Below the pieces are notes generated by a model. That model saw only the letters and a program-made list of their open reading frames with translations, did not search any database and had not been told where the DNA came from. Made by a program: the position numbers and the translations under genes. Of a DNA stretch of 64,000 nucleotides, positions 11,770 through 23,540 are shown in pieces. This stretch comes from Aphelenchoides besseyi (taxonomy: Eukaryota > Nematoda > Chromadorea > Rhabditida > Aphelenchoididae), in contig JAMPIQ010000001.1 of the NCBI GenBank assembly GCA_024699855.1, forward strand, positions 11,594,001-11,658,000, read 5' to 3'. How positions within the stretch are numbered: the stretch's first letter is position 1; every line of letters starts with the position of its first letter.

Positions 11770-13145
11770 GACAAAGTTCACCGAGCTAACAGTGAAACCT
11801 TTTGGCATTCGAGAGGACAACCAAAGTTCCGATGGTTGCTGATCAAACTAAAGATTCGGAAGGCCGGGACTTGACTGCACTTTTGACTTTTGAGCGACGG
11901 GGGCGTTTACGGTCGTTCACTGCACCTTTTTGGCCTGCAGCAAGCTGAGGTTTACAATTGACGTATAAAAGAATTAATCTGCTCATGATTAATGTGCACC
12001 GTTCGACAGTTTCCGTGTGGGCGAACTAATATTTTTATAAGATAAGAACAATTCTGGTAGCCATCCATTGTTCATAGCCAAAGGTCGAGACCTTCCGTTG
12101 AATGCTGATAAGAGAGCTCTTGCAAGAAGTCAGACCCACGTAAATAGTTGGCAGATCTTGTTCACCGTACACTTTTCCAGTTCGAATAATCAACAGTAAG
12201 CACGAAAAACAATTCTGAAGACAAACTTATCGAAAATCCATGTAACCTCCGACTTTCGTTTCGTGCAAAACCAAACAGAAATATGCGGACCTCAATTGAC
12301 GTCGAGGAGTCATAAACGTGAGTGATTCAAGAAGCGAATCCGCTTGTGCACCGGAAACCCTCTTATCATTAGGTCGGTTAAACGAAAGCGATTCTCCCGA
12401 CAAATAGGTTTCTAAATTTTACGACTTTTCGAATCTTTTCGACAAAATTCAAACTCCGCAGTTTTGTTTTTTCAAATGTCAATGTTCCGATTGCATTCTT
12501 TTCATGCGATTGTCGAATTCAAAAGAAGACCGCACGCACTAAAACCGCAGAGGCAAAGGATTCCGCTTATCATCGCGTTTTATCGACGCAAAAGAAATTT
12601 AATTTCTTTCAATTGACCTCTCTCATTCCCTAAAACCGACTTCTAATCCTGTTGACGTCGCGACCGTCATTTCGATTGTCGATATGATGCGATTGAACGG
12701 AGGATAGTTTGTTTGTAATGGTCCCATTCAGGGAGCAGAAATTCGTAATTGCTTCGAACAAACAACATTCTGTGGACTCCAAAAACGTCGATCCGAGTAC
12801 ACAGATTAATAGCCACCAGTTTTCGATCATCAGACAGCGAACTGAGAGCACTTGCACACACGACTCTCGTGGGACGCGATCAAACGAAGTGGAGTGAAAA
12901 GCCATGGCTAATGAAAAGAATGAAACGGAAAGAAATTCTTCGAGTTGTTTTAAGTCGAGAGAAATTTCGACTGCAGAAGAGATTGGCCGTTTGAGTTTGT
13001 GAACCGCGCAGAAAAACTTGTGCTAAAATCTATTGAAATTAGCAGACGCTTTGACGAAAAAGAGTATTGGAATCTGCGCACAATGACTGTGATGTTGTTT
13101 TCAAAATGAGATCTCTTACAACTGTTCGTTAATTCAATCGTTCAA
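11770..13145. other. Intergenic region, lectin promoter side
   Basis: No coding region recognised. The left part carries GCACCTTT (11922), ATTGACGTA (11957) and GTGTGGGCGAAC (12015), shared with the region upstream of the other lectin. The rest (12100-13100) is AT-rich, and its reading frames are short and do not resemble any family. Confidence 0.4.
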
Positions 13146-13877
13146 ATGGCAAGCAAGGTTGGCGAACACTAACCATTCAATTAACGTTTGTGTGTTTAGT
13201 CGGTATGGAAAATCTTTTCGTCGAGATACCTCGTGTTTACCGACACAACCATTTGTGGATCACTTTTTGCGTTGGCTGACGTCTTCGAACAGCGATTGTA
13301 TCACGGACAAGTGGATTGGTGGAGAACTCGTAGGTTTTCGAACTACATTGTGCGTATAACAGAAACATTTTAAGTTCGAGTCGGAACGATGGGAGTCGTA
13401 TTGGGTCCACTGAATCATTATTATTACAAGTTACTTGAACGCGTTGTTCCTGGAGCACCGTCATTTAACGTTGTCGCCAAAAAGATTGCCAGTGACATCG
13501 TAGTATCACCAATTTTTGCCTCAACGTTTATTTCCGGTACTTTCATTGAAAAAGGTTCGATAAGCACCTGATATTTGTAGGAGTTGCATTTCTGGAAGGC
13601 AAATCAGTTCGTGATAGTTTAGATGAATATCGTCGCAAATTCTTTCGTGTTTTGATGCTCGATTTGTGCGTATGGCCGGTTGGTGATTGACACATTTTGG
13701 CTTTTGATCGTGATTGTTTAGCCCACCCAAGCGATCAATTTTGCTTTACTACATCCACGCTTTCGCGTTGCATACGTTTCAACGATTCAGGTAAGAAATG
13801 TTCATTGCTAACAGACGTTGTTTTAGTTTGGCTACGGGATTGCGTTAACTTACATTAAACATTCCGAACCTCAATGA
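13146..13877 (+). CDS. MPV17/PMP22-family membrane protein (MPV17L2-like)
   Basis: Six exons (13146-13157, 13200-13329, 13375-13536, 13581-13678, 13722-13790, 13827-13877) sum to 522 nt, giving 173 residues, the usual family length. Family signatures run in order: RYLVFTDTTICGSLFALAD (first helix), DWWRTLRVGTMG, VVLGPLNHYYYKLLE (the GP-x-x-H-x-W/Y-Y motif), SPIFASTFISGVAFLEG, and LCVWPPTQAINFALL with the family WP-x-x-Q-x-x-N-F motif. Members are small four-helix proteins of the inner mitochondrial membrane or peroxisome. MPV17L2 acts in mitochondrial ribosome assembly, but which subfamily this belongs to is inference. AATAAA lies at 13900. The next same-strand gene starts about 200 bp downstream. 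Confidence 0.85.
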
Positions 13878-13899
13878 ATAGCAACTTGTATATGAGAAC

Positions 13900-13905
13900 A
13901 ATAAA
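13900..13905 (+). terminator. Polyadenylation signal AATAAA
   Basis: Perfect AATAAA 23 bp after the stop of the MPV17-family gene. Confidence 0.6.
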
Positions 13906-14078
13906 CTGTCTTCTGCGAATATAAAATCCGAAAACATTCCGAAAGAAATGTTGAATACACAGAAAGTTGTCAATGAAAAGACCGTTCAGTTTGTGTTCTG
14001 CAACGATTGGAATTCAAATCAAAAATGACGCTCCGAAACTTATTCTCGACTTTGAATTGTTCATATTTTACTTTCAAC

Positions 14079-15490
14079 ATGACAACATTACCCGATGACT
14101 TTTTGTCCAACGTCGAGAATTTACGACCAGTAAGAGGTGGTAGAAGAGCGGCGACGTTGAATGCGATTTGTACTCGATTGGGAGGTTTGTCGAACAAAGA
14201 AGCCGAAGAGAAGTTTCGATCCGAATGGCTAAACGCATATCAAAGCTCGGATCCTTTGTCGGTTCTATGGAAATTTGTGACGTGGTTTGATGAGAATTAT
14301 CCAAGTGGTCGACCGATGCTGTTGTATCCCATGCTCTACAAGATATGCACGACCTTTGGGTGTGATGATCGTTATCAACACGACGAGCGATTACTGAAGT
14401 TTTGGATTTTGTTGACCGATAATTTCCCGGAACGAGGTATTGACTCTTGAACTTCTTTTTGCAATCGCTCTTTAGGTTTGGCGGTTTTCGATTTCGCTTA
14501 CAATCAAGGATCGCTGCGGACGATGGCAAAATTTTATGTTAAATGGTCGGAAATGTACGATGCATTCGGTACTTCCAAATTGCTTGCCAGGTTAAAGGTT
14601 GAGATTTTAGGGAATTCGAACAGAGCTCGTGAGATTTTGGATTTAGCGTTCAAGAATCGTGCAGTTCCGATTTCGACTCTTCACGATGCGAAGAACAAAT
14701 TGGAAATGCGATTGATGCGCGATACAATGCTAATAACCCAAACGGCCGACGATTCGGATCATGAAGAACAAGACATGGAATGGGAAGACGAAAGTCGAGA
14801 GTCGATTGTACCATCTGCTCCACGAAAAACATTTGGACGTCTGCGCGGTGTTGGTGATCGATCCGAAGCTCCAATGTTTCGAATTGCTCGTGGTATGTTC
14901 TGTTTATTTAGACAACAATGAGTTGAAGTTTTAGGTTCGCCTGGTGTTATACAATCCAAAGTTCAAGTAGCAATGAACGACAGTTTCGAGATCTTCACCG
15001 ACGATCAACCACCTGCTGCTCCACAAACACCAACATCGTCAATTCCTGAATGGAGTACGGCCAACGAATTTGCAGATGATCCCGAATATCAAGTTGAACA
15101 GGAACTTCGTATATGTTAATTAGGTCGTAATTTCAGGCTCTTTTTGGTTTCTTTCACGCAGCTCCACGACCGGGATGTCATTTGACGATCACCGAAAATC
15201 TTCACGATCCGCGACGATGTCCAACCGAAACTTCGACACAAAGCACTTATCCGATATATGGTACGCCTTTTCCTTGAGATTCTTCTGCATTCTTATTTGT
15301 AGGCGATGACTTCGAGGTATATGATGAGAAATCGCAGAGCAGCAATGGGACGAGCAAACTGAAAGTTGACGTCAAAAAACCGAAAATGTGCGTGGAGAAG
15401 AAGTTGATCAAGAGTGGGATATCAGTCGAGGAGAATTATGTCAATTTCATCGAACAACAATCGTTCGAATTTCCGATTATCGCAAACTGA
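14079..15490 (+). CDS. Mad3/BubR1-type spindle checkpoint protein
   Basis: The N-terminal Mad3/BUB1 homology domain (TPR-like, about residues 10-190) is clear. It begins ENLRPVRGGR, as in the KEN-box region of BubR1 (KENxxPLxxGR). SDPLSVLWKFVTWFDENYPS, DERLLKFWILL, LAVFDFAYNQGS, AKFYVKWSEMYD and a final LEMRLMRD follow. The remainder (about 240 residues) is acidic and low complexity, ending SFEFPIIAN. There is no kinase domain, so it is Mad3/BubR1-like (compare nematode SAN-1) rather than BUB1. The protein normally sits in the mitotic checkpoint complex that inhibits APC/C-Cdc20. The KEN lysine is valine here. The start at 14079 is chosen by the domain border; an in-frame ATG at 14007 is possible. 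At least four introns. Confidence 0.82.
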
Positions 15491-16337
15491 ACTTCTCCTA
15501 AGGTTTTCTATCTCAGATTGTTTGTACAAACCGTTTTGCTTTCAATTTCTGTTGTTTTTGATTTCCCTTCTGATTTCCCACTGTAATTGCAATTAAACAG
15601 AAAAAAGCAGATGCCGTTAATTTGCAGCCGATCGACGATTCGGCGATTTCTCATCTCGTCTTATAATTGCCAGCATTTACGTGCAAGAAGTTAGACGCGT
15701 GAAATATGTTGCAGATCCGGAGAGTAACCGGTCCGCAGTTTCAAACGTTCCGATTGCATTCACACACGCGTTGAGTTACGTCAGATCGCCAATAGTCGGA
15801 CACTCAAATTACGATCCGCATCAATCGGCCGGTTGTTGCTAATGCGTGTGTGATCTCGTTTGTTTCAACTGCGCGAACAATTCCGAATATTCGACGTCAC
15901 GTTTCTGATTGCAACTGTTCGTGGGCGATACAAACCACAGGGTCATAAAATTACTGAGCAGATTAAACGACCAACTCAACGGTCGTCCTCGGGTATTTCG
16001 AATAGCCTCAAATCTACGCGCTTTTGTTCATTCGGATCGACCAAAAGCAACGGAGTGAACAAAAGCACGATATACGCGGTTTTAATGTCCGGAAACGTAG
16101 CGAATTGCCGGTCCCTATTCCGTCGCTTTAGCCGCTCAAATCGCCGTATTTCGACCAACTCGGTTATTTTTGGCGTTTGATCTCCCGCTGCGGTCGCAAA
16201 TTTTCATTAAAATCGGCGGTAAAACGCGAGAATATTAAGAAAATTGTCGTTGTCGACTCACGGCGCTCACTTTCAGCCGCTAAGCTCATTTTCACTTATA
16301 GTCAACTCATCTTCTCAACTCTCATCCCGACCGTTAA
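15491..16337. other. Intergenic region
   Basis: No gene, RNA or repeat recognised. It separates the checkpoint gene from the GPCR gene and probably holds the 3' end of the first and the promoter of the second. Confidence 0.3.
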
Positions 16338-17705
16338 ATGAGTCGAATGTCGAATTCGACCGGTTATAGAGCCGACGACTTGATAGTTTGGATCGGCGAT
16401 ATGCTCTTTCAACGGCCAAATCGTTCTCTACTTTACATGGATAGCGGGTAAGGAATACAAAGTGGTTGTTGCTAACTATCTTATTTAAGCGATCTCTTGC
16501 TGCTTCACGAGCTAAGTAAATGGGATGAACTAAAACCTCGTCTGCTTCAACACATTGGTCTAATTGGATGTTTTTGCTTCTCGATTACCTTCAATTTTGT
16601 ACTTCTGTTCTTGTCATGTACACGAAAAAGACGTTCGTATAGACATAAGTATGCCGTCAGATAGTCCAAATCTTTGAGTGTCTTTTAGATCCAATTGTAT
16701 TATCGCCGCTTTGGCATTCGCAAATATCGTTCTTTCCTGCGGATTCCTTCTTTATACACTGATTATCGATATCTACTATTTCGATGTTGATTCATTCGAT
16801 ACGCTCATTCAACTCTACCAAAACGCGCCATTTGGACGCATTTGGCTAACTTTAAAAGTACGACTGATTAGTGAAGGGTTCTATTTAGTTTTTGTTTAGG
16901 AAATTATTCACGATTCTATGGTTGAAGGATTCGTGTTTGTACAAACCTTTTTGCTTCTACTACTTAGTGTTGATCGTTATATCGCGTTGTTTCCGAGTTA
17001 CAACCCAATAGTTAAACGAAAATGGGCGATATTTTGTCTTTGTATTTTACCGTATATCATTGGTCTTGTGGTTTTGAATCAGCGTCTGTTGACTGATCTT
17101 CTAAACGGTTACGTCACAAAAATCATCAAGTACAAAGCTTTTAGCATCGAATCTAATACTTAGATTGCAGGATCATCGCATTCTTGACACCAACTTTCTT
17201 TGCTTTGGTGTTCACAGGTTGTTCGGTGGCTCGGAATATTCAGGACGCTGCTATCAGCAATCCGAATCACGATCTTTCATTTTCGATCAGTTTGCTTATT
17301 ATTCTTAGTTTGCAATTGATCGAAAAATTTGGAATCTTTCTTGAGCTTTTGCGCGCCAACTTCGGTTTAACCATCGTAGTGGGTTCGAAAGAAGAGAATC
17401 AAGTGGTACATGGGTTACTTGAGAACTACTACAAGGTAAAACTCCACGCTTTTTGTTTCCTAAGTTGTGTTTTTTAGGCTTGTCATCATTTGCTGCTTTG
17501 CTCGCCGTTCTATCAACCGTTGATCATTCTTTCCGTTGCCAAGTTCTATCGACATCGTTTAAAGGAGGCTTCCAAGCGAATTGTTCGTTTGATGGCTTGT
17601 CGTTCGAAGCCGAAAATTGATTACGGAACAGAAACAATGCGATCCATTATCGCGGAAAATAGTCGATCTCGTCAGTTTTCGCGGTTTGGTCCGATAAGAT
17701 CATGA
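16338..17705 (+). CDS. Rhodopsin-like seven-transmembrane receptor
   Basis: Exons join to give a hydrophilic N-terminus with NST and NRS glycosylation sites, then seven hydrophobic segments: IGLIGCFCFSITFN; NCIIAALAFANIVLS; GFVFVQTFLLLLLS followed directly by VDRY (the DRY box); AIFCLCILPYIIGLV; LTPTFFALVFTG; SFSISLLIILSLQLI; and ACHHLLLCSPFYQPLIIL. A basic cytosolic tail starts YRHRLKEASKR. The last segment has SPFYQPL instead of NPxxY. These are rhodopsin-class features in a divergent nematode receptor; the ligand and coupling cannot be told. Introns are 40-60 bp. AATAAA lies at 17716. Confidence 0.75.
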
Positions 17706-17890
17706 GCTTTCGAACAATAAAATCTTATATTCTTGAATGGTTTTCCATTGACAGAAGATAACAAAACATACAAATTACTTGAATAGAAAAGCAATGAGAC
17801 GAAAGAAAATGAAAGAGATTTGGCCCACTAATGAAGCTCAGAATTTTGGTTCGTCTATGCTACGAGACAACTCCACGACACACTACCTAA
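17706..17890. terminator. 3' region of the GPCR gene
   Basis: AATAAA at 17716-17721, just after the GPCR stop at 17705. Nothing else recognised. Confidence 0.5.
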
Positions 17891-18120
17891 ATGATGAGGA
17901 TTCGTCTCATCTTCGCTTTACTCGTTTTCGGTATCATCACTCGTTTCCATGGACACAAAGTTAAAAGACAACATTCAAATCTTACGGTCAGGTAACGAGC
18001 GGTTTTAATATGTGGGCGCATAGACAAATATAACGTCTGTGTAGGAGAAGTACTTCGAAACGAGGTTTCCGATTAGCGTTTGTTTCCATCAATTTAGTCG
18101 TTTTGCTTGCGACTAATTGA
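17891..18120 (+). CDS. Candidate small secreted peptide precursor
   Basis: Two exons, 17891-17991 and 18045-18120, join in phase to 177 nt (58 residues). The first exon starts MMRIRLIFALLVFGIIT, a good signal peptide. A basic cleavage site KVKR, then QHSNLTVR, a second site SKR and a short hydrophobic tail follow. The intron begins GTAACG and ends GTGTAG. Support is only the signal peptide, basic sites and phase agreement. An alternative is that this first exon belongs to the guanylyl cyclase that follows, since its donor can also join acceptors near 18126 or 18150. Confidence 0.35.
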
Positions 18121-21100
18121 TCGATAGCCAACCCAAAATATCGTCAGCGTACCGTCGAAGTTTGGCCATTTGGCCAACGTTTCATTCCGCCTTCACGATT
18201 CGGGTACTTTCTTCGTTTGTGTTCTTTATTTTCTTTAATTCCGTTCATCTGACCTCCGGACAAACATACGTCGATGTGGGATTCATTTTGAATCAAGCGT
18301 TGATACCAAATGGGGCGAAGTTCGTTGAGAAAGCAGTCGATCGACTTTACAGTCAAAATGTTTTGCGTAATTTTCGTTTAACGTAAGGGACTTTAGAGAA
18401 CATTCAATTGATTTGATTTGATTTTAGAGCGCGCTCTGACGAGAAGAGAGGTTGTGGTGTGGATTTGGACGTTGGTGATGGTGCATTTTTGGCGGCTGAA
18501 CTGTTCTACACGTACAATGTCACGACCTTCTTTGGGCCAATCTGCACGGCTGGTATTCTAGTTGAAGTTTAACAGACAGTAATCGTTGAACAATCTTTCA
18601 GATATTGAACTTACAACTCGTTTGGCGAGTGCTTGGAACGCTCTTCAGGTTTGCATTAACGGTTGGATTGTTTTAATCGTAATCTTGCAGTTCAATTTCT
18701 GGAGGGACTATCGATTGGATGTAACTGTTTCAACAATTGTGCAAATGTCCACAATGTCCGCAGCGAACTTGGCCAACAACGTCGCTGCTGTTTTGGAAAT
18801 TTTGGATTGGCGACGAGTTCATAGTTTAACAGTTACATTCAATTCATATTTCGTTTAGATTGCCGTCATCACTTGTACCAGTTGTTTTAACGAGCAAAGA
18901 GAAACTGATGGACGAATAAGCACAATTCGCCTTGTTCTTCAAGATCTTCGAATTGAGATTCTGGCGGATGTGAATTTGAAACAAAATGAAACGGATCTTG
19001 ACGGAATGGCTTCTGTTTTGAATGGTCTGAAACCCGTAGCTCGAGGTTAACATTCGCATTCGAAGTGCTGTTTCTTACTCGATTTTAGTTTTCTTGCCGC
19101 TGTTGGGCGATGATCTCGCTGCGTACACGGTCTTTTTGGGTGCAATGCGAAAGGCTGGAATGAACATTGACGAATACGCATCGATTCTTCCAATTTCTCA
19201 TTACACAACGACAGAGATCCAATTACCGTGGCTGGTAAATGGCGTTCTAAACACAACAATTTTGTCGTTGTTCGAACAAACTGTTGTGGTACGAAGAAAC
19301 ATGCTCTTCGAAGACAATGAACATTTTCAGCTTGTAAATAATTACTACAATCCTTTGGCGTTGCAGAAATTTGCTGAAGACATGTCACTTTCTGTCGATG
19401 CGGTTAGTTTATGCAAGAATAGCACCAGTAAACTCATGAAATTCTAGACAAGTCTTGTCGTTCATGTACAATTATTCGAGTCGATGTACGTTTACGGGAC
19501 GTTTATAGAGAAAGCAAGAGAACTCAAAGGCAATGTGAACGTTTTCCATAACATCAGCTTTATACGAGATATGATGTTCAACGAACATTTTGATGGGCCT
19601 TTTGGAACAATTAGTCTTGACGCTAACAACCAACGATTAGCTCCATTTCAAGTCTACATTATAACCGTAGCGAACAAGAACCTCACCGAATTTATGCGAA
19701 TTAACGCCTCCACAGACTGCAAGAGAAACCAGGGATCACCGGTGATTGAAAATCGATGTCTATTCTTTGTAACCGCTTAGACGTCAAGCGATTTTAACTG
19801 TGCGTTTTTGCAGGAAGGACAACTGTTCGAACAAACTCGACATTTGCTTGCCGGTATTCCTCCAGACACTCCAAGGTAAGTGATTGATCAACATTGGAAG
19901 TAATGAGACATACCATTTTTACAGTTGTGGATATAGTGGAGAGTTATGTGATCAACGAGGGTAAGTGAAACTGAAGAGTAGAAAATCTACTAACTTTATA
20001 AAATTGCAGAACAATTGTTATCGTTATTTCTGTGATGGCCGCCATTTGCATTGGATTCTTGGTGTTTTTGTGTGTTCGAAAAATGTTAGTTAGATGTTGA
20101 TTATCGTTTATTCACGTTTAAACAGGCGAACCGGAGAAACCGCACAAATGCCGTGGGCGATTTCGGCGCCAACAATCAAATTCGTTGATCTTGATTACAA
20201 TGGAACATCTGTAATTGTAAAAACAGTAGACATTTTTTTAACCAACTGATTGCTTGCAGAATCTGTCAATTCACAGTCTTCATTCTCATCAGGAGACGAA
20301 AATAAATGGACCACCGCTTGAGAATCCCGCCAAACCACCGTTGGGACGAGTCAGACAGATTGCAACAATCGAGCAAGGATTTGTGTTTGTTGAATTCTAC
20401 AAATTGAAGGAGAAAATCATCTTTGACAAGCACGATATGCACTGGCTTTTTCAGGTTATTCCAGTTTGCTGACTACTTATCATTTGTTGTTTAGATGAAA
20501 CAGGCAATTCATGACAACATCAACCCGTTTATTGGAGTTTGCGCTGATCGTAACACCGGCTTTTATGTTATTTGGAAACACTGTTTACGTGGCACTTTGT
20601 CTGATGTTATTAAGAATAGCAACAAAGGAAACAATCCGAAGTTTGATCGTGACTTTAAAGGTGCTTTCGTACGCGATATCATAAAAGTGAGTTTGAGCTT
20701 CAAGTTTGTTTTACTTGTTGTAGGGTCTGGATTTCATTCACACATCGACTATTGGGTATCATGGCGGTTTGACAGCAACACAGTGTTTGGTTGATAGTCA
20801 TTGGATCCTGAAGATTAGCGGCTTTGGGATTTCACGAATGCTCTTCAAATGGCGTCATAACGGAATGCTAAGCGGACTTGGCGGTACTCCAATTATTCCA
20901 AATTCCGGTTTGTTTGACTTCATTCAAACCAATTTAACACGATTGCAGAGCTTCATTATTATGCACCGGAAGTGCGTAGAGCAATCAAATATGCTATTCA
21001 ACGAAATAAACCCGAGGATTTGGAGTTTAATAACCACGATGGCCAAGCTCAAGACATGTACTCTTTTGGCGCAATTCTCTACGAAATCATCTTTCTACAG

Positions 21101-22558
21101 AAAGTTGTCGATATTGCTGATGGAATAGACGGTAGAAATGTGAACGTTGACCAACTTTTCACTTTTAATATTCAGAATCAATTCAATCCGAAGAAGAATT
21201 GGGAATCTTTTCCGAATCAGCAGAAGAAAAGCTCCCGTTGTATCCGACGTTTCCCGACGATCCCGAAGTTCATCCCGATCTTGTGAGCCTCATGCATCGT
21301 TGTTTCAACGGGCGTGTGGATTTGAGACCTGATGCAAATATGGCGCGTAAAATTACAGATGCGACTCTTAAAATGTAATTTGAAAATGCCAAAACTAAAC
21401 TCAATCGATACTATATAGGCCTGGAAGTTTAGTTGATCAAATGATTAAGAATACGGAGAACTATACAAGTAACTTGGAATCACTTGTGAGTCAACGAACA
21501 GGTCAATTGGAAGTCGAACAACGACGATCGGACGAGTTGCTCATGGAGCTTTTGCCTCGTTCTGTCATTAACGAATTAAAATTGGGACGAAATGTTGCAC
21601 CAAAACACTACAAATCAGTGACAATTATGTGTAATTGACTTTTATTCTCTTGATTTACGCTTCAAATTGTTCAGATTCGGATATTGTTGGGTTCACATCG
21701 CTGTGTAGTGAAAGTCAACCGTTGGAAGTGGTCACTTTGCTTAATGGAATGTTCACGGCCTTCGACAACGTGATTTCTGAACACAAGTGCTACAAAGTGG
21801 AGACCATCGGTTTGCAACGAATTGATCGTTAGTTTTACTTGATTATATTTTAGGGGATGCCTACATGGTTGCTTCGGGAGTACCTGAGAAAATGAAAGCC
21901 GATCACGTGAGAGAAATTGCGTCGACGGCACTAAAACAACGCGAGGTACTGTTTTGATTGTAGTTTCACAAATTTCAATTTTTTTAGTTTTTATTCGACT
22001 ACGAGATTCCGCATCGGCCCGGTCAGCGATTGCATTGCCGTTGGGGTTTCAATTCTGGATCGGTTTTTACGGGAGTTGTTGGGGTAAGTTCAGGAACAAC
22101 ACAATCTTTTCAAGTGGTTGTTTGATGTTAAATTTAAAAGGCTTTCATCACACAATAACACGAATTTCTGGAAATATTAACGGAGCTGTTGAAACATTGA
22201 CATTCAAAGTTTTAGGTTACTGCGCCACGTTACTGCGTTTTCGGTTCGACCGTTACATTGGCAGCAAAAATGGAGAATTCAGGGCTACCAGATAGAATTC
22301 AGATGACACTCAAAAGCCATCAGCTTTTGACGGAACGATTTCCGGAGTTCAAATGTTCACCTCGTGGCGGAGTGCGATTAGAAGTAAACATCCGAAATGT
22401 GAATCAATGAATGCAATCACAAACTTTAGGGTGTAGGCACATTATTGACTTATTGGTTGGATGATCGAGACGAACTGTTAGCAAGTGCCCGATCCGGAAT
22501 CCCCGTCCCCAGTGATCCGGATGAAGAAAGTGACGAGAAAACTAACGGAAAATCGTAG
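17949..22558 (+). CDS. Receptor-type guanylyl cyclase, start uncertain
   Basis: Firm from about 18117 to the stop at 22556-22558. The exon at 18117 has no in-frame ATG before its signal sequence ([18 protein letters not shown]). One possible start is ATG 17949 spliced to an acceptor at about 18150. Domains in order: extracellular ligand-binding region (about 18260-19980); one membrane helix ([18 protein letters not shown], near 20030); kinase homology domain (20150-21370) lacking the catalytic HRD, having [12 protein letters not shown], as is normal for receptor cyclases; a coiled linker ([18 protein letters not shown]); and the class III cyclase domain (21600-22300) with [24 protein letters not shown] and PRYCVFG. 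It should make cGMP in response to an outside signal, but transition-state residues are substituted. More than 15 short introns. AATAAA at 22583. Confidence 0.85.
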
Positions 22559-22582
22559 AATTGAGATTTATATTTTAACGAC

Positions 22583-22588
22583 AATAAA
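22583..22588 (+). terminator. Polyadenylation signal AATAAA
   Basis: AATAAA 25 bp after the guanylyl cyclase stop codon. The following SEC24 gene starts about 250 bp later on the same strand. Confidence 0.55.
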
Positions 22589-22834
22589 CCTTAAACTTTG
22601 TACTGTAGAAGAAAGACTTCAGACATGAAAAGCAATTAAATGATTAGTTGAGTAGCTTTACTGCGATAATTCTTTATATAAAGGTTTTTGTTTGTCTTAA
22701 CTCGACTCTATTCTTCGATGGCATTTCGTTTCTCGTTTTGTTCAGCACAAGTCAACTTCCACGTTGTCGTTAGCGCGTCGTCGATTTAACTGTCGTATTG
22801 AGAATATTTAAATTGTTCTCAATTCTAACGACCA

Positions 22835-23540
22835 ATGTCAACGGGCTTTGCACCTCCTGGTCCTCCGATGTCAACGGGCTTCGCACCTTCTGGTCCCCCG
22901 ATGCCAACCGGATTCGCTCCTTCTAATCCACCGATGCCAGCGAACTTTGCTCCTTCTGGTCCTCCGATTTCTGCCGCAGCAAACTTTGCACCTCCTGGTC
23001 CTCCAATGTCTGCCGCAACGGGATTCGCTCCTTCTAATCCACCGATGCCAGCGAACTTTGCTTCTTCTGGTCCTCCGATGTCAACCGGATATGCACCGCC
23101 TGGACAACCAATGCCGACAGGTTTTGCACCGCCTGGACAACCAATGCCGACAGGTTTTGCACCGTCTGGACCACCAATGTCTGCCGCAGCACATTCTGCA
23201 CCTTCTGGTCCTCCCATGCCAACCGGATATGCACCGCCTGGGCAACCGATGTCAACGGGCTTTGCACCTCCTGGACCACCGATGTCTGCCGTAGCAGGTT
23301 CTGCACCTTCTGGACCACCGATGTCAACCGGATTTGCACCTGGACCACCGATGTCAACGGGCTTTGCGCCGCCTGGACCACCGATGTCTGCCGCAGCAAA
23401 CTTTGCACCTTCTGGTCCTCCCATGCCAACCGGATTTGCACCTCCTGGTTCCCCGATGTCAACCGGATTTGCTCCTTCTGGTCCTCCAATGTCAATGGGC
23501 TTTGCACCACCCGGTCCTCCAATGGCTGGTGGTTTTGGAC
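22835..23540 (+). repeat. Tandem coding repeat in the SEC24 N-terminus
   Basis: More than twenty imperfect units of about 24-33 bp, each coding roughly GPPMSTGFAP, GPPMSAAANFAP or GQPMPTGYAP. Neighbouring units such as those around 23104-23160 are identical, which indicates recent unit duplication. Confidence 0.9.

Noticed and set aside
12630..12905. Minus-strand 91-codon frame with scattered Cys and Leu
   Set aside because: No ATG context, domain or splice partner; codon pattern is not distinct from the plus-strand frame over the same bases.
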